Positions 7,485 to 15,013 of a stretch of 25,978 bases of DNA are shown here, piece by piece. A program made the translations under genes and the position numbers. Under the pieces are notes generated by a model. The model did no database searches. It saw only the letters and a program-made list of their open reading frames with translations, and was not told the origin of the DNA. This DNA is from an uncultured Actinomycetes bacterium (GTDB lineage Bacteria > Actinomycetota > Acidimicrobiia > Acidimicrobiales > Ilumatobacteraceae). How positions within the stretch are numbered: the stretch's first letter is position 1; each line of letters begins with the position of its first letter. The stretch covers positions 1 to 25,978 of the forward strand of contig CALBSD010000050.1 of the NCBI GenBank assembly GCA_937927625.1, in the 5' to 3' direction.

Positions 7485-8710
7485 TGTCAAACGAGAAAAT
7501 TCTTGGAGTCATCGAGGGTTTTTATGGTGAGCCTTATTCACACGACGTTCGTTTGAAGATGATTGATCACATCGGAGAATGGGGATGGAATTCGTATGTG
7601 TGGGCGGCGAAATTAGAACCCCGACATCGCGAATTCTGGGATCAACCATTTACACCAGAAGAACTTGAACAGTTCTCTGAATTGTCATCGCGTCATGTCG
7701 GTGTCAATTTTGTGATTGGGCTGACTCCGGGGTCAGGCGCAACAAACGATCAAGTGGTGGACAAGTTGCGGCCCGCTGTTGTCGCCGGCGCCAATGCTGT
7801 CGCTTTGTGTTTCGATGACCTTCCGGTGTTGAATGCAGCATCCGAGCACCAACGCATCGCACACGCAGTACGTGATGCCCTGAAGGTTCCTGTTTGGATC
7901 ACGCCGACCCACTATGCAGGCCTCACCTCGTCGCCGTATCTGGATGCATTATGTGCAGGCCTTGGCGAGGACATCGAAGTGATGTGGACAGGAAACTATG
8001 TCGTTAATGACACCATCACGCTGGAAGATGCAGTTGCGCGTCGCACAGTCACTGGTGGTCGCGCGCCACTTGTGTGGGACAACGCGCCCGTGAATGACGC
8101 AATGATGCATGCTCACTTGCATCTTGGACCACTGCAAGGCAGAGAACAAGGGCTGCAAGAGATATGTAGCGGCTTCTTATGGAACCCCATGGTGGAACCA
8201 CGCGCATCAATGTTGATGCTTGAGTCCGCTGCAGCATGGTGGCGCGGAGAGGACGCAAAAGAAGCATGGGACGTTGCAGTTGATCGTGACGGTTGGCGTT
8301 TGCTTGCAGAAGCAACGGCCTATCGAGGTGATCTTCATTGGCCTGGTGAATCGCCAACACGTGCATGGTGGGAATCAGTGCGAGAGATGCCCGACATGAA
8401 AGACGAAGTAATGCCATGGGTGCACGCTGCACGTTCGGGTGCACGTGTGGCACTTGCTGCCTTCGCCGTGATGGAGGCAGACCTGTCGAATATGTCGCAT
8501 GAAGAACTCGGTCGATTGATGCGACCGCTCATGGAATGGCAAGCTCATCGCGCAGCACCTTCGTTGACATTTGGACGAGGACCGCGTCAGCGACCTTTGG
8601 CTACACAGAACGGCCACGGCAAATTTGTTCTTCGGCCGGGCACGATTGCAGAATCTGAATCTTTGGTCGACGCATTGGTACACAAAGCATTGGCAGCGAT
8701 CAACGGCTGA
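7484..8710 (+). CDS. GH84 family beta-N-acetylhexosaminidase
   Basis: This is a 408-residue glycoside hydrolase of family 84, the O-GlcNAcase/NagJ group, which removes beta-linked N-acetylglucosamine by substrate-assisted catalysis. The opening GVIEGFYGEPYSHDVR and the segment WNSYVWAAKLEPRHREFW match the GH84 barrel start, followed by FVIGLTPG. The catalytic aspartate pair is D111-D112 in CFDDLPVL. MWTGNYVVN matches the following WTG strand. The last 130 residues are helical and cover the part where other members carry accessory domains. No signal peptide is seen, so it acts inside the cell or is released another way. ATG 7484 overlaps the previous stop (TGATG); an in-frame GTG at 7481 is the alternative. 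A role in peptidoglycan or chitin-fragment recycling is inference. Confidence 0.86.
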   Translation: MSNEKILGVIEGFYGEPYSHDVRLKMIDHIGEWGWNSYVWAAKLEPRHREFWDQPFTPEELEQFSELSSRHVGVNFVIGLTPGSGATNDQVVDKLRPAVVAGANAVALCFDDLPVLNAASEHQRIAHAVRDALKVPVWITPTHYAGLTSSPYLDALCAGLGEDIEVMWTGNYVVNDTITLEDAVARRTVTGGRAPLVWDNAPVNDAMMHAHLHLGPLQGREQGLQEICSGFLWNPMVEPRASMLMLESAAAWWRGEDAKEAWDVAVDRDGWRLLAEATAYRGDLHWPGESPTRAWWESVREMPDMKDEVMPWVHAARSGARVALAAFAVMEADLSNMSHEELGRLMRPLMEWQAHRAAPSLTFGRGPRQRPLATQNGHGKFVLRPGTIAESESLVDALVHKALAAING

Positions 8711-8727
8711 TTCTCACTCATTCTCGA

Positions 8728-8733
8728 TAGCGT
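8728..8733 (+). promoter_or_regulatory. Candidate -10 element of a leaderless start (fur-like gene)
   Basis: TAGCGT is followed by GGGAGC and then ATG 8740. This layout is almost the same as before the DUF3566 gene (TACGCT, CGGAGC, ATG). The spacing predicts a transcript starting at the ATG. There is no convincing -35. Low to moderate confidence. Confidence 0.35.
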
Positions 8734-8739
8734 GGGAGC

Positions 8740-9207
8740 ATGCCATCGACGAAGCACACGCACAGCCACGTCGAAGCTGCAGACATCGCACATCATGTTG
8801 CAACCAAACTTGACGAAATCGGCCAGCGTTTCACATCAGGTCGTCGCATGATCGTTGAATCGCTCACTGATGCAAAGCGACCGCTCTCCATTCCTGAAAT
8901 TCTCGAAACAACAACTGGTCTTGCACAGTCATCTGCGTATCGCAATCTCACCGTATTGGAGAATGCCGGAGTTGTCGTGCGTGTGATTACTACCGACGAG
9001 TGGGCACGATTCGAACTGAGCGAAGATATCACCGGCCATCACCATCACATGGTGTGCAGTGTGTGTGGCGCAGTCGACGATGTTCGAATCCCCGATTCGA
9101 TTGAACTCGAACTTGATCATGCACTTTCAAAGGTGGCAAGTAAAGCAGGCTTCGTGATGGCACACCATCGTTTGGACGTCGTGGGTGTCTGTAAGGAATG
9201 CATATGA
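8740..9207 (+). CDS. Fur-family metal-responsive repressor
   Basis: This is a 155-residue transcription regulator of the Fur/Zur/PerR family. It has the winged helix (FTSGRRMIVESLTDAKRPLSIPEILE, SSAYRNLTVLENAGVVVRV) and then the dimer/metal domain. Structural zinc ligands are visible as two CxxC pairs, C106/C109 (CSVC) and C151/C154 (CKEC). A histidine cluster (GHHHHM) lies just before the first pair, and HHRLDVVGVC follows. A His-rich N-terminus (KHTHSHVEAADIAHH) is notable and may bind metal. Which metal it senses cannot be decided; Zur-like and Fur-like both fit. It is coupled to the downstream hydrolase by an ATGA overlap. No Fur box was identified near it. Confidence 0.9.
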   Translation: MPSTKHTHSHVEAADIAHHVATKLDEIGQRFTSGRRMIVESLTDAKRPLSIPEILETTTGLAQSSAYRNLTVLENAGVVVRVITTDEWARFELSEDITGHHHHMVCSVCGAVDDVRIPDSIELELDHALSKVASKAGFVMAHHRLDVVGVCKECI

Positions 9208-10064
9208 AAAACGCAGCACTTGAAATTCCACCACTTCTTCCGGGTCGCATTATTTCCCTGCAGGGACGTGGCGAAATGTTTATTCGTCATCATCAGCACG
9301 AAGATGTTTCAGCACCGACACTTCTTTTATTACATGGCTGGACCGGATCATCAGATACGCAGTTCTTCACCGCATACGAAGAACTAGCGAAAAACTATTC
9401 CATCGTCGGTGTTGATCATCGCGGCCATGGTCGCGGGCTTCGTCCTCATCAGCGATTTGCTTTAGAGGATTGTGCAGATGATGCAGCCGCGGTCATTCGC
9501 GAATTGGGCATCACGAACGTCACCACCATTGGGTATTCCATGGGCGGCCCTATCAGCTTGTTGGTATGGCAGCGCCACCCAGACCTGGTTAACGGCATGG
9601 TGTTACAGGCAACCGCATTGGAATGGAACGGCACTCGCAACGAGCGCATGCGTTGGCAAGTGGGTCGTGTCTTAGGGCCGGTTATTCGCCGACTAAGCAC
9701 ACCACGCATGATCCGCATCGGTCTACGTCGCGCAATCCCTCGCGGGCATGAACTCAGTCGTTACATGCCATGGATCATTGGCGAGATTCGTCGCAATGAT
9801 CAGTGGATGATGAGCGAAGCAGGACGCGCACTGTCACAATTCGATGCACGCAACTTTGCTTCCGGTATCACAGTGCCGACGGCATATGTGCTGACCACAA
9901 AAGACCGTTTGGTGTTGCCACACAAGCAAGAAGCACTGGCAAAAGCAATCAACGCAACTGTCGTGAGGCTAGAAGGTGACCACTTGGCACCCATGCAGAT
10001 GCCACATGAATTTGCAGAAGCTACGAGTCGTGCTGTGGGGCTTGTGACTCGTTCTCCTGAATAG
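9204..10064 (+). CDS. Alpha/beta hydrolase
   Basis: This is a 286-residue serine hydrolase of the alpha/beta-hydrolase fold. The oxyanion region is LLLLHGWTGSSD, followed by VDHRGHGRG. The nucleophile elbow is GYSMGG with S112, the acid is probably D234 (TKDRLV) and the base is H260 (EGDHLAP), so the catalytic triad is complete. The chosen ATG at 9204 lies 6 bases after AAGGA (9193-9197) and overlaps the fur stop (ATGA). The in-frame ATG at 9198 would leave no spacing for that site. Substrate is unknown; esters, lactones or acyl-CoA are all possible. Its 3' end overlaps the convergent DUF1003 gene by 44 bases. Confidence 0.88.
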   Translation: MKNAALEIPPLLPGRIISLQGRGEMFIRHHQHEDVSAPTLLLLHGWTGSSDTQFFTAYEELAKNYSIVGVDHRGHGRGLRPHQRFALEDCADDAAAVIRELGITNVTTIGYSMGGPISLLVWQRHPDLVNGMVLQATALEWNGTRNERMRWQVGRVLGPVIRRLSTPRMIRIGLRRAIPRGHELSRYMPWIIGEIRRNDQWMMSEAGRALSQFDARNFASGITVPTAYVLTTKDRLVLPHKQEALAKAINATVVRLEGDHLAPMQMPHEFAEATSRAVGLVTRSPE

Positions 10065-10524
10065 CAACAAGCTTTTCTAACGCTTCGTTGATTGCTTCGA
10101 GGTGATCACGCAAATCAGCAGTTGTCACGATGTCGGCCAATGCCAAACGAACACCTGCAAGTTCACGCGCAAGGTATTCCGTATCAGCTTGCGTGCGCAT
10201 GGCCATTTCACGGTCGCGTTCCACTTGCTCACGCTCACGATCCTCTTGACGATTCTGTGCGAGAAGAATCAAGGGTGCAGCGTATGACGCCTGTAACGAC
10301 AGGATAAGCGTGAGGAAGATAAACGGATACTTGTCGAACGGTGCTAGATCAAACACGTTGACCGCTACCCAGACGATGACGATGATCGACTGAATAACGA
10401 GATAGCGCGCGGTTCCGAGGAAACGTGCAATTGCTTCACTGAACTGACCGAAAGCATCGGGGTCGTAGTGAATACCTACTCGACGACGCTGACGTGGAGT
10501 GGTGAGATCGTTACGGCGCTTCAT
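10021..10524 (-). CDS. DUF1003 membrane protein
   Basis: This is a 167-residue inner-membrane protein of the DUF1003 family. After a basic, soluble N-terminus come two membrane helices (YLVIQSIIVIVWVAVNVFDL and YPFIFLTLILSLQASYAAPLILL). The family's FD-x-x-P-F loop and the closing QNRQ motif are both present. It ends in a long charged, coiled-coil-like helix (DREREQVERDREMAMRTQAD) and a region of heptad-like residues. The ATG overlaps the stop of the MgtE-N/CBS gene (ATGA), so the two are made together. This pairing recurs in actinobacteria and suggests a shared role in metal or envelope physiology. Biochemical function is not known. Its last 44 bases are antisense to the hydrolase gene. Confidence 0.9.
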   Translation of the reverse strand: MKRRNDLTTPRQRRRVGIHYDPDAFGQFSEAIARFLGTARYLVIQSIIVIVWVAVNVFDLAPFDKYPFIFLTLILSLQASYAAPLILLAQNRQEDREREQVERDREMAMRTQADTEYLARELAGVRLALADIVTTADLRDHLEAINEALEKLVAIQENESQAPQHDS

Positions 10525-11747
10525 GGTTGAGCCGCCTGACGTCGACGTTGCCTCCAGTCGGCGGGCAACATGCGGTCGAGAACGTCGTCCACAGTGATGG
10601 CGCCAAGGAGGTGGCCCGCGTCATCGCAGACACCAACAGCTAACAAGTTGTACGAAGCGAGGAACTCAGCAACTTCACGGTCGGACATATTGGCCGCGAC
10701 GGTTGGTTCCTTTGTGAGGCAACGTGCGAGTTCAGTGCTTGGTGGTTCACGTAGCAAACGCTGCACATGAACAACGCCGAGATATGTACCCGTGGGTGCA
10801 CGCAATGGAGGTTGCACAACAAACACCTGCGCAGCAATCGAGACAAGCCATTCAGGGTCACGTACTTGCGCCAGCGCTTCGGCCACCGTGGCATTGCTGC
10901 TCATGATGATGATCTCTGGCGTCATCAATGCACCAGCGGTTCCGGGCGCATAGGAAAGAAGTGAACGAACCACATCGGCGTCTTCGTCGTCCATTGCTTC
11001 AAGAACTTCGGCACGACGCTGTGCAGGCATCTCTGCCAAAAGGTCTGCAAGGTCATCGAATTCCATCTCTTCAAGAACGTCGATCACGCGATCAAGGTCC
11101 AAGTTGGAAATCAGAGCCAACTGTTCGCTCTCTGGCAACTCTTCCAAAAGGTCAGCCAAACGATCGTCGTCCATTTCCTTTGCCAGCAGTTGACGCTGAG
11201 CAAGGGGGAGAGCACGAACAATGCCTGCTACGTCGCTGGGGTGCATGTCGCGCAAACGCGCAGCTTCAGCAGCCATTTCAGTGGGGGCAGCAAACAAGCC
11301 GCCCACTTCATTCCATTCCACCAATCGGTAGGTATTGCGTCGGCCGAAAAGGCCACTGCGAGTGAGTCGCACCTTGGCAACTTCCCAGCCGGTTTCGCGG
11401 GCGTTGACGGTGGGGCGCAAGGCCACATCGCTGACTGTCTCACCTGTGACGCGCTTATCGATGATGTCGGCCTGGAGGAGGTGTTCTCCGTCGCGAGGCT
11501 TGAAGGGGTTGAGGTCCACGTCCCAGCTGCGCAGGCGAGCGCCTTCGGTATCGAGGGAAATGACCCGATTGGCGTTCACGAAGATGCGGCGGCGCTGGCT
11601 GGTAGCAACGAAACCGGTGACGCGGGGGGCTGTGCCACTGCGGCCAGGAACCACGACAATGTCGTCGATTCGACCGATGGCCGCACCGCCAGCGTCCAGC
11701 AACGGCAGGCGCATGATTCTGAATGCATAAATGAGCTCGCCTGCCAT
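10521..11747 (-). CDS. Soluble PRC-barrel / MgtE-N / CBS protein
   Basis: This encodes 408 residues. The N-terminal part (MAGELIYAFRIMRLPLLDAGGAAIGRIDDIVV) and a second similar stretch (LLQADIIDKRVTGETVSDV) look like PRC-barrel domains. Residues around 165-265 are the superhelical MgtE N domain (DVAGIVRALPLAQRQLLAKEMDDDRLADLLEELPE and repeats). After that come two CBS halves ending LLGAITVDDVLDRMLP. The five-helix magnesium channel of true MgtE is absent, so this is probably a Mg2+/nucleotide-sensing regulator rather than a transporter. The start at 11747 was chosen because the PRC-barrel begins there; an extra 18 residues from 11801 look unnatural. It is cotranscribed with DUF1003. Confidence 0.84.
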   Translation of the reverse strand: MAGELIYAFRIMRLPLLDAGGAAIGRIDDIVVVPGRSGTAPRVTGFVATSQRRRIFVNANRVISLDTEGARLRSWDVDLNPFKPRDGEHLLQADIIDKRVTGETVSDVALRPTVNARETGWEVAKVRLTRSGLFGRRNTYRLVEWNEVGGLFAAPTEMAAEAARLRDMHPSDVAGIVRALPLAQRQLLAKEMDDDRLADLLEELPESEQLALISNLDLDRVIDVLEEMEFDDLADLLAEMPAQRRAEVLEAMDDEDADVVRSLLSYAPGTAGALMTPEIIIMSSNATVAEALAQVRDPEWLVSIAAQVFVVQPPLRAPTGTYLGVVHVQRLLREPPSTELARCLTKEPTVAANMSDREVAEFLASYNLLAVGVCDDAGHLLGAITVDDVLDRMLPADWRQRRRQAAQP

Positions 11748-11770
11748 GCGACAAGGGTACCCCCGATGCC

Positions 11771-11779
11771 TGTGGATAA
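11771..11779 (-). promoter_or_regulatory. Perfect DnaA-box sequence
   Basis: TGTGGATAA on the plus strand is TTATCCACA on the minus strand, the 9-bp DnaA-box consensus. It lies 24 bases upstream of the MgtE-N/CBS start in the intergenic region before tRNA-Ala. A single 9-mer can occur by chance, but a second identical one is found at 22293-22301, also between genes. Confidence 0.4.
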
Positions 11780-11862
11780 CGGGGTGTTTAATGGCTCCCA
11801 TAGGGGTTTTAGGGCGTCTTGTGGTGGTCTGCGTGGTCCGCCGATAGTCTTTTCCTTCCTTC

Positions 11863-11938
11863 GGGGACGTAGCTCAATTGGTAGAGCGCCTGCTTTGCAA
11901 GCAGGAGGTCGTGGGTTCGATTCCCATCGTCTCCACCA
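11863..11938 (+). tRNA. tRNA-Ala (anticodon TGC)
   Basis: The acceptor stem GGGGACG (11863-11869) pairs with CGTCTCC (11928-11934) with one G-U pair, the discriminator is A, and CCA is encoded at 11936-11938. The anticodon arm is CCTGC-TTTGCAA-GCAGG, giving TGC (alanine). The T-loop holds GTTCGATTC. It corresponds to alaT, which in mycobacteria stands directly after ileT. Here 5.5 kb separates the two. Confidence 0.98.
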
Positions 11939-11940
11939 CT

Positions 11941-12798
11941 GTGAATCCCACCGCCGTCCTGCTCATTTCATGCCCGGATCGCCAAGGCATCGTCGCTGCT
12001 GTTGCAACATGGGTTGCCTCTGTTGGTGGAAACATTGTTCATGCAGAACAACACACCGATGATTCCGACTCCATGTTCTTTCAGCGCGTTGAATTCACGC
12101 ACTCTGAGGCAGTTGCACTGCACACCTTGAAGGATGGCTTTGCGGCAGTTGCTGCTAATTGGGAAATGCAATTCACGCTGAGTGAATTGCCACGTAAGCC
12201 CCGCACCGCCATTTTGTGTTCAAAGCACCTGCATTGTGTTGCAGATCTTCTTGCGCGTACAACGTATGGCGACTTAGGACTTGACGTTGTTGCAGTTGTT
12301 TCCAACCATGACGATGCGTCACCGCTCGCGACGTCTTTTGGCTTGCCGTTTTACCATGTGCCCGTTTCTGACGGCACCAACGGTCGTGCAGAACAAGAGG
12401 AAACATTAGGCAATTTGCTTGATGCACTCGATGTTGACCTTGTTGTTCTTGCGCGATACATGTTGGTCTTGCCACCAGCTTTGGTGCAGCCATGGAAGGG
12501 TCGGATGATCAACATCCACCATTCGTTCTTGCCTGCATTCATCGGCGCCAACCCGTACCGACAGGCGCATGACCGTGGTGTGAAGGTGATTGGTGCGACT
12601 GCGCATTACGTGAGCGATGTGTTGGATGAAGGTCCGATCATTGCCCAGGATGTTGCCGCTGTTTCACACCGTGACAATGTGGCAGACCTCACCCGCAAGG
12701 GCCGCGATCTCGAGACAGTCGTTCTTGCCCGCGCCGTGCGTGCCCACGTGGAACACCGAGTTCTCACCTTCGGCAATCGCACCGTCGTTTTCGGCTAA
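11941..12798 (+). CDS. purU: Formyltetrahydrofolate deformylase
   Basis: PurU hydrolyses 10-formyl-THF to formate and THF, balancing one-carbon pools and feeding formate to purine synthesis. The protein has 285 residues: an N-terminal ACT domain (VLLISCPDRQGIVAAVATWVASVGGNIVHAEQH) and a C-terminal formyltransferase fold. Active-site segments are NIHHSFLPAFIGANPY and GATAHYVSDVLDEGPII, which hold the conserved Asn, His and Asp. The only start that keeps the ACT domain is GTG 11941; upstream ATGs lie inside tRNA-Ala and translate tRNA sequence. The gene therefore begins two bases after the tRNA CCA end, with no ribosome site at normal distance. The AGGAGG in the tRNA is 32 bases away. Confidence 0.95.
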   Translation: MNPTAVLLISCPDRQGIVAAVATWVASVGGNIVHAEQHTDDSDSMFFQRVEFTHSEAVALHTLKDGFAAVAANWEMQFTLSELPRKPRTAILCSKHLHCVADLLARTTYGDLGLDVVAVVSNHDDASPLATSFGLPFYHVPVSDGTNGRAEQEETLGNLLDALDVDLVVLARYMLVLPPALVQPWKGRMINIHHSFLPAFIGANPYRQAHDRGVKVIGATAHYVSDVLDEGPIIAQDVAAVSHRDNVADLTRKGRDLETVVLARAVRAHVEHRVLTFGNRTVVFG

Positions 12799-12839
12799 TT
12801 CGTCACGCCCCGTGAAGGTTGTGGTGGCGCATCGTGGGC

Positions 12840-12881
12840 AATAATGTACGCACAACGGTTTAGTGTCCGACAGACGGACAC
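12840..12881 (+). promoter_or_regulatory. Candidate promoter and operator before the VOC gene
   Basis: GTGTCCG (12863-12869) and CGGACAC (12875-12881) form a perfect 7-bp inverted repeat with a 5-base spacer, 28 bases before the ATG. AATAAT at 12840-12845 is a plausible -10, which would put the repeat just behind the transcription start, a roadblock position for a repressor. The same core recurs at 17073-17095 and 18933-18974. Confidence 0.6.
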
Positions 12882-12909
12882 CTGACCATTTTCCAAGAGG
12901 AGAATCGAC

Positions 12910-13437
12910 ATGAGCACTGCACCCACCCGTCTTCACCACACCGCCTACTTGTCAAAGGACCTTGAGGCGACTCGCGCCTTTTATGAGGACCTTGTGGGTT
13001 TGCCTCTCGTTGCAACATGGTCTGAAACAGACGAACTGTTCGGCGCAGAACGCGTGTACTGTCACTGCTTCTTCGGCATGCCAGACGGCAGCGCACTTGC
13101 GTTCTTCCAGTTTGCAAACCAGTCCGACCAGGACGAATTCGATCCACCACTTCCTCCATCTCCATTCCGCCACATCGCATTGAATGTGTCGCCTGAGAAC
13201 CAGGACAAGATCTTTGCCAACCTTCAGAAGGCCGGATGGAAACCAGAAGGAACATACGTTCTTGAACACGGTTACTGCCGCTCGTTGTACACGGAAGATC
13301 CAAACGGAATGCTTCTCGAGTTCACTGCTGATGCACCTGGTGCCGAGAAGATCAACGCAGATCGCAAGAACGATGCCCACGCAACTTTGAAGCGTTGGCT
13401 TGCCGGTGATCACACCAGCAACAACAACTACCGCTAA
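12910..13437 (+). CDS. VOC-superfamily metalloprotein (glyoxalase/dioxygenase-like)
   Basis: This is a 175-residue protein of the vicinal-oxygen-chelate fold, which has two beta-alpha-beta-beta-beta modules and uses a metal for dioxygenase, glyoxalase or isomerase chemistry. Module one starts with LHHTAYLSKDLEATRAFYEDLVGLPLV (His9/His10). Module two starts with PFRHIALNVSPE (His88) and ends at the usual glutamate, E137 in GMLLEFT. Those His/His/Glu residues are the expected metal ligands. AGAGGAGA at about 12896-12903 is a good ribosome site. The esterase-like gene follows after 15 bases, so they form one operon. The operator in front suggests substrate-induced expression. The substrate is not evident. 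Confidence 0.82.
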   Translation: MSTAPTRLHHTAYLSKDLEATRAFYEDLVGLPLVATWSETDELFGAERVYCHCFFGMPDGSALAFFQFANQSDQDEFDPPLPPSPFRHIALNVSPENQDKIFANLQKAGWKPEGTYVLEHGYCRSLYTEDPNGMLLEFTADAPGAEKINADRKNDAHATLKRWLAGDHTSNNNYR

Positions 13438-13452
13438 TAGTTCGAGCACCGC

Positions 13453-14139
13453 ATGAATGACTCGAGCGTTCTCTTCGTTCACGGGTCGTTTCTTCCCAGC
13501 CTGACGTGGATACCTGTTATCGAGCGTCTTGCACAATGTGGCCAAGATGCACACACGATTGATCTGCCGTTTACGTCGTTAGCTGATGACGTCGTTGCGC
13601 TGCAGAAAAAGATTGCTGAACTGCAGTCTTCATATGGTGCAGTGACGGTGGTGGGACATAGCTACACGGGCATCACCGTGTCTGCTGCATCGCACGCTGC
13701 ACAACACTTGGTATTTGTGGCCGCGCGCATGCCCGCTGTTGGTGAATCGCAAGCCGCAATCTCACCACAGTGGGGTAACCCAGAGTTCCGTTCATGCTTG
13801 AACATCTCTAGCGATGGTGAACTATCGCTTACGGAAGATGCAGAACGCTTCCTGTTTCATCGCAGCCCGAAGCCACTTGCGCGGTTAGCGATGGAACATC
13901 GCCGGCCAATGCGTAGTGAAATACCTGTGGAACCTATGGAAAACCCTGCATGGTTAACTGTGCCTAGCAGTTACATCGTGTGTACAGACGACCAAGCAGT
14001 GCAGTTAGATCAACAGCGTATGCGCGCCGGATGGGCAAAACATTCTGTTGAGATTGACACGGATCATTCACCGTTCTTTTCTGCGCCGCAACAAACAGCA
14101 GACTTTATTTTCGAAACGCATCGGGCCGAAACGGCATAG
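13453..14139 (+). CDS. Alpha/beta hydrolase, esterase-like
   Basis: This encodes 228 residues and resembles the small methyl-esterase / hydroxynitrile-lyase-like branch of the alpha/beta hydrolases. The chain opens with VLFVHGSFLPSLTWIPVIERL, the nucleophile is S70 in GHSYTG (usually GHSYGG), the acid is D179 or D180 in CTDDQAV, and the base is H205 in DTDHSPFF, followed by the P-x-x-x-A-D ending of the family. There is no signal peptide. It stands 15 bases behind the VOC gene and most likely shares its promoter and operator. A joint role in opening or hydrolysing an ester or ring-cleavage product is inference. It ends 13 bases before the convergent IclR gene. Confidence 0.84.
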   Translation: MNDSSVLFVHGSFLPSLTWIPVIERLAQCGQDAHTIDLPFTSLADDVVALQKKIAELQSSYGAVTVVGHSYTGITVSAASHAAQHLVFVAARMPAVGESQAAISPQWGNPEFRSCLNISSDGELSLTEDAERFLFHRSPKPLARLAMEHRRPMRSEIPVEPMENPAWLTVPSSYIVCTDDQAVQLDQQRMRAGWAKHSVEIDTDHSPFFSAPQQTADFIFETHRAETA

Positions 14140-14152
14140 CGATGATGAGGAA

Positions 14153-14959
14153 CTATTTTGGCAGTGGGTCAGTGGTCGGCAACACTGACATGCGCGAGAA
14201 GTCCTCTGAAATTTCCTTCGCTGTATTTAACAACAACGGCAAGTGCAACTTCTTCAATTCTGCGATGGATGTTTCTGCAGCATTGGTTGTCACATTGACG
14301 GCAGCAATGACCGAACCTCTTCCATCTGTAATGGGTGCTGCGATGGAACGAATGCCAAACGAAAGTCGTTCGTCGGATAACGCCCAACCACGATTGCGTA
14401 CTTCAGCCAATGCCACATCAATTTCTTTGCGAGTGGGGCGTACACGAGGAACGACAAGCGACTGCGATGGAATCTTCAATACGGCATCAAGTTCTTTAGT
14501 GCTGAGAGACGACAACAACACATGTCCCATTGACGTTGCAATGGCGGGGAAGCGTGTTCCAATCTGCACGGAGAGTCCGATGATCTTCGGAACAGGAACA
14601 CGCGCTGTGTACACGATGTCGCTGCCATCTAGTTGCGACATCGAACTTGACTCGTGTGTCTGCGAAACGAGCGACACCAAGTGCGGACGTGCGATGTCCC
14701 ACATGCCTTGTGCGTTGATGTACGACATGCCCAGTTCAAGAACTTTGGGCGTCAACATGAAGACACCATCGTTTGAGCGCACATATCCAAGGTGTTCCAG
14801 CGTCATCAGCAAACGACGGGCAGTGGGTCGAGCTAGATCCGTGGCCGCTGCAACTTCACTGACGGTGAGTTCCAAGTGCGAGAGCGAAAACGTTCGAATC
14901 ACATTGAGTCCACGCGCGAGTGCTTCAACGAATTCGGGCTCGTCTCGTTTAGTTGCCAT
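14153..14959 (-). CDS. IclR-family regulator, PcaR/PobR-like
   Basis: This is a 268-residue transcription factor with an N-terminal winged helix (EALARGLNVIRTFSLSHLELTVSEVAAATDLARPTARRLLMTLEHLGYV) and a C-terminal effector domain. The domain contains the PcaR/PobR-type segments ESSSMSQLDGSDIVYTARV, VQIGTRFPAIATSMGHVLLS and RNRGWALSDERLSFGIRSIAAPI. Such regulators sense aromatic acids or similar small carboxylates. The start at 14959 has a GGGAGG ribosome site 8 bases upstream; the ATG at 14992 would add 11 residues that do not look like the family. It is divergent from the CoA-transferase gene with 54 bases between starts, so it probably controls that operon and itself. The effector is unknown. 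Confidence 0.92.
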   Translation of the reverse strand: MATKRDEPEFVEALARGLNVIRTFSLSHLELTVSEVAAATDLARPTARRLLMTLEHLGYVRSNDGVFMLTPKVLELGMSYINAQGMWDIARPHLVSLVSQTHESSSMSQLDGSDIVYTARVPVPKIIGLSVQIGTRFPAIATSMGHVLLSSLSTKELDAVLKIPSQSLVVPRVRPTRKEIDVALAEVRNRGWALSDERLSFGIRSIAAPITDGRGSVIAAVNVTTNAAETSIAELKKLHLPLLLNTAKEISEDFSRMSVLPTTDPLPK

Positions 14960-15013
14960 GTGCCGCGCCTCCCAGAACGTATCCACCCCCACAACTACGA
15001 AAGCAGCGAGAAC

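Noticed and set aside
10682..10688. CGGACA within the MgtE-like gene, and similar single copies in other coding regions
   Set aside because: These are isolated half-sites within coding sequence, lacking the inverted partner.
11878..11940. Upstream start for purU inside tRNA-Ala
   Set aside because: The added 21 residues are a translation of the tRNA itself; the family starts directly with the ACT domain at 11941.
11190..12062. Plus-strand ORF of 290 residues crossing the MgtE-like gene, tRNA-Ala and the purU start
   Set aside because: It reads antisense to a recognised protein and then through a tRNA, with no recognisable motif.
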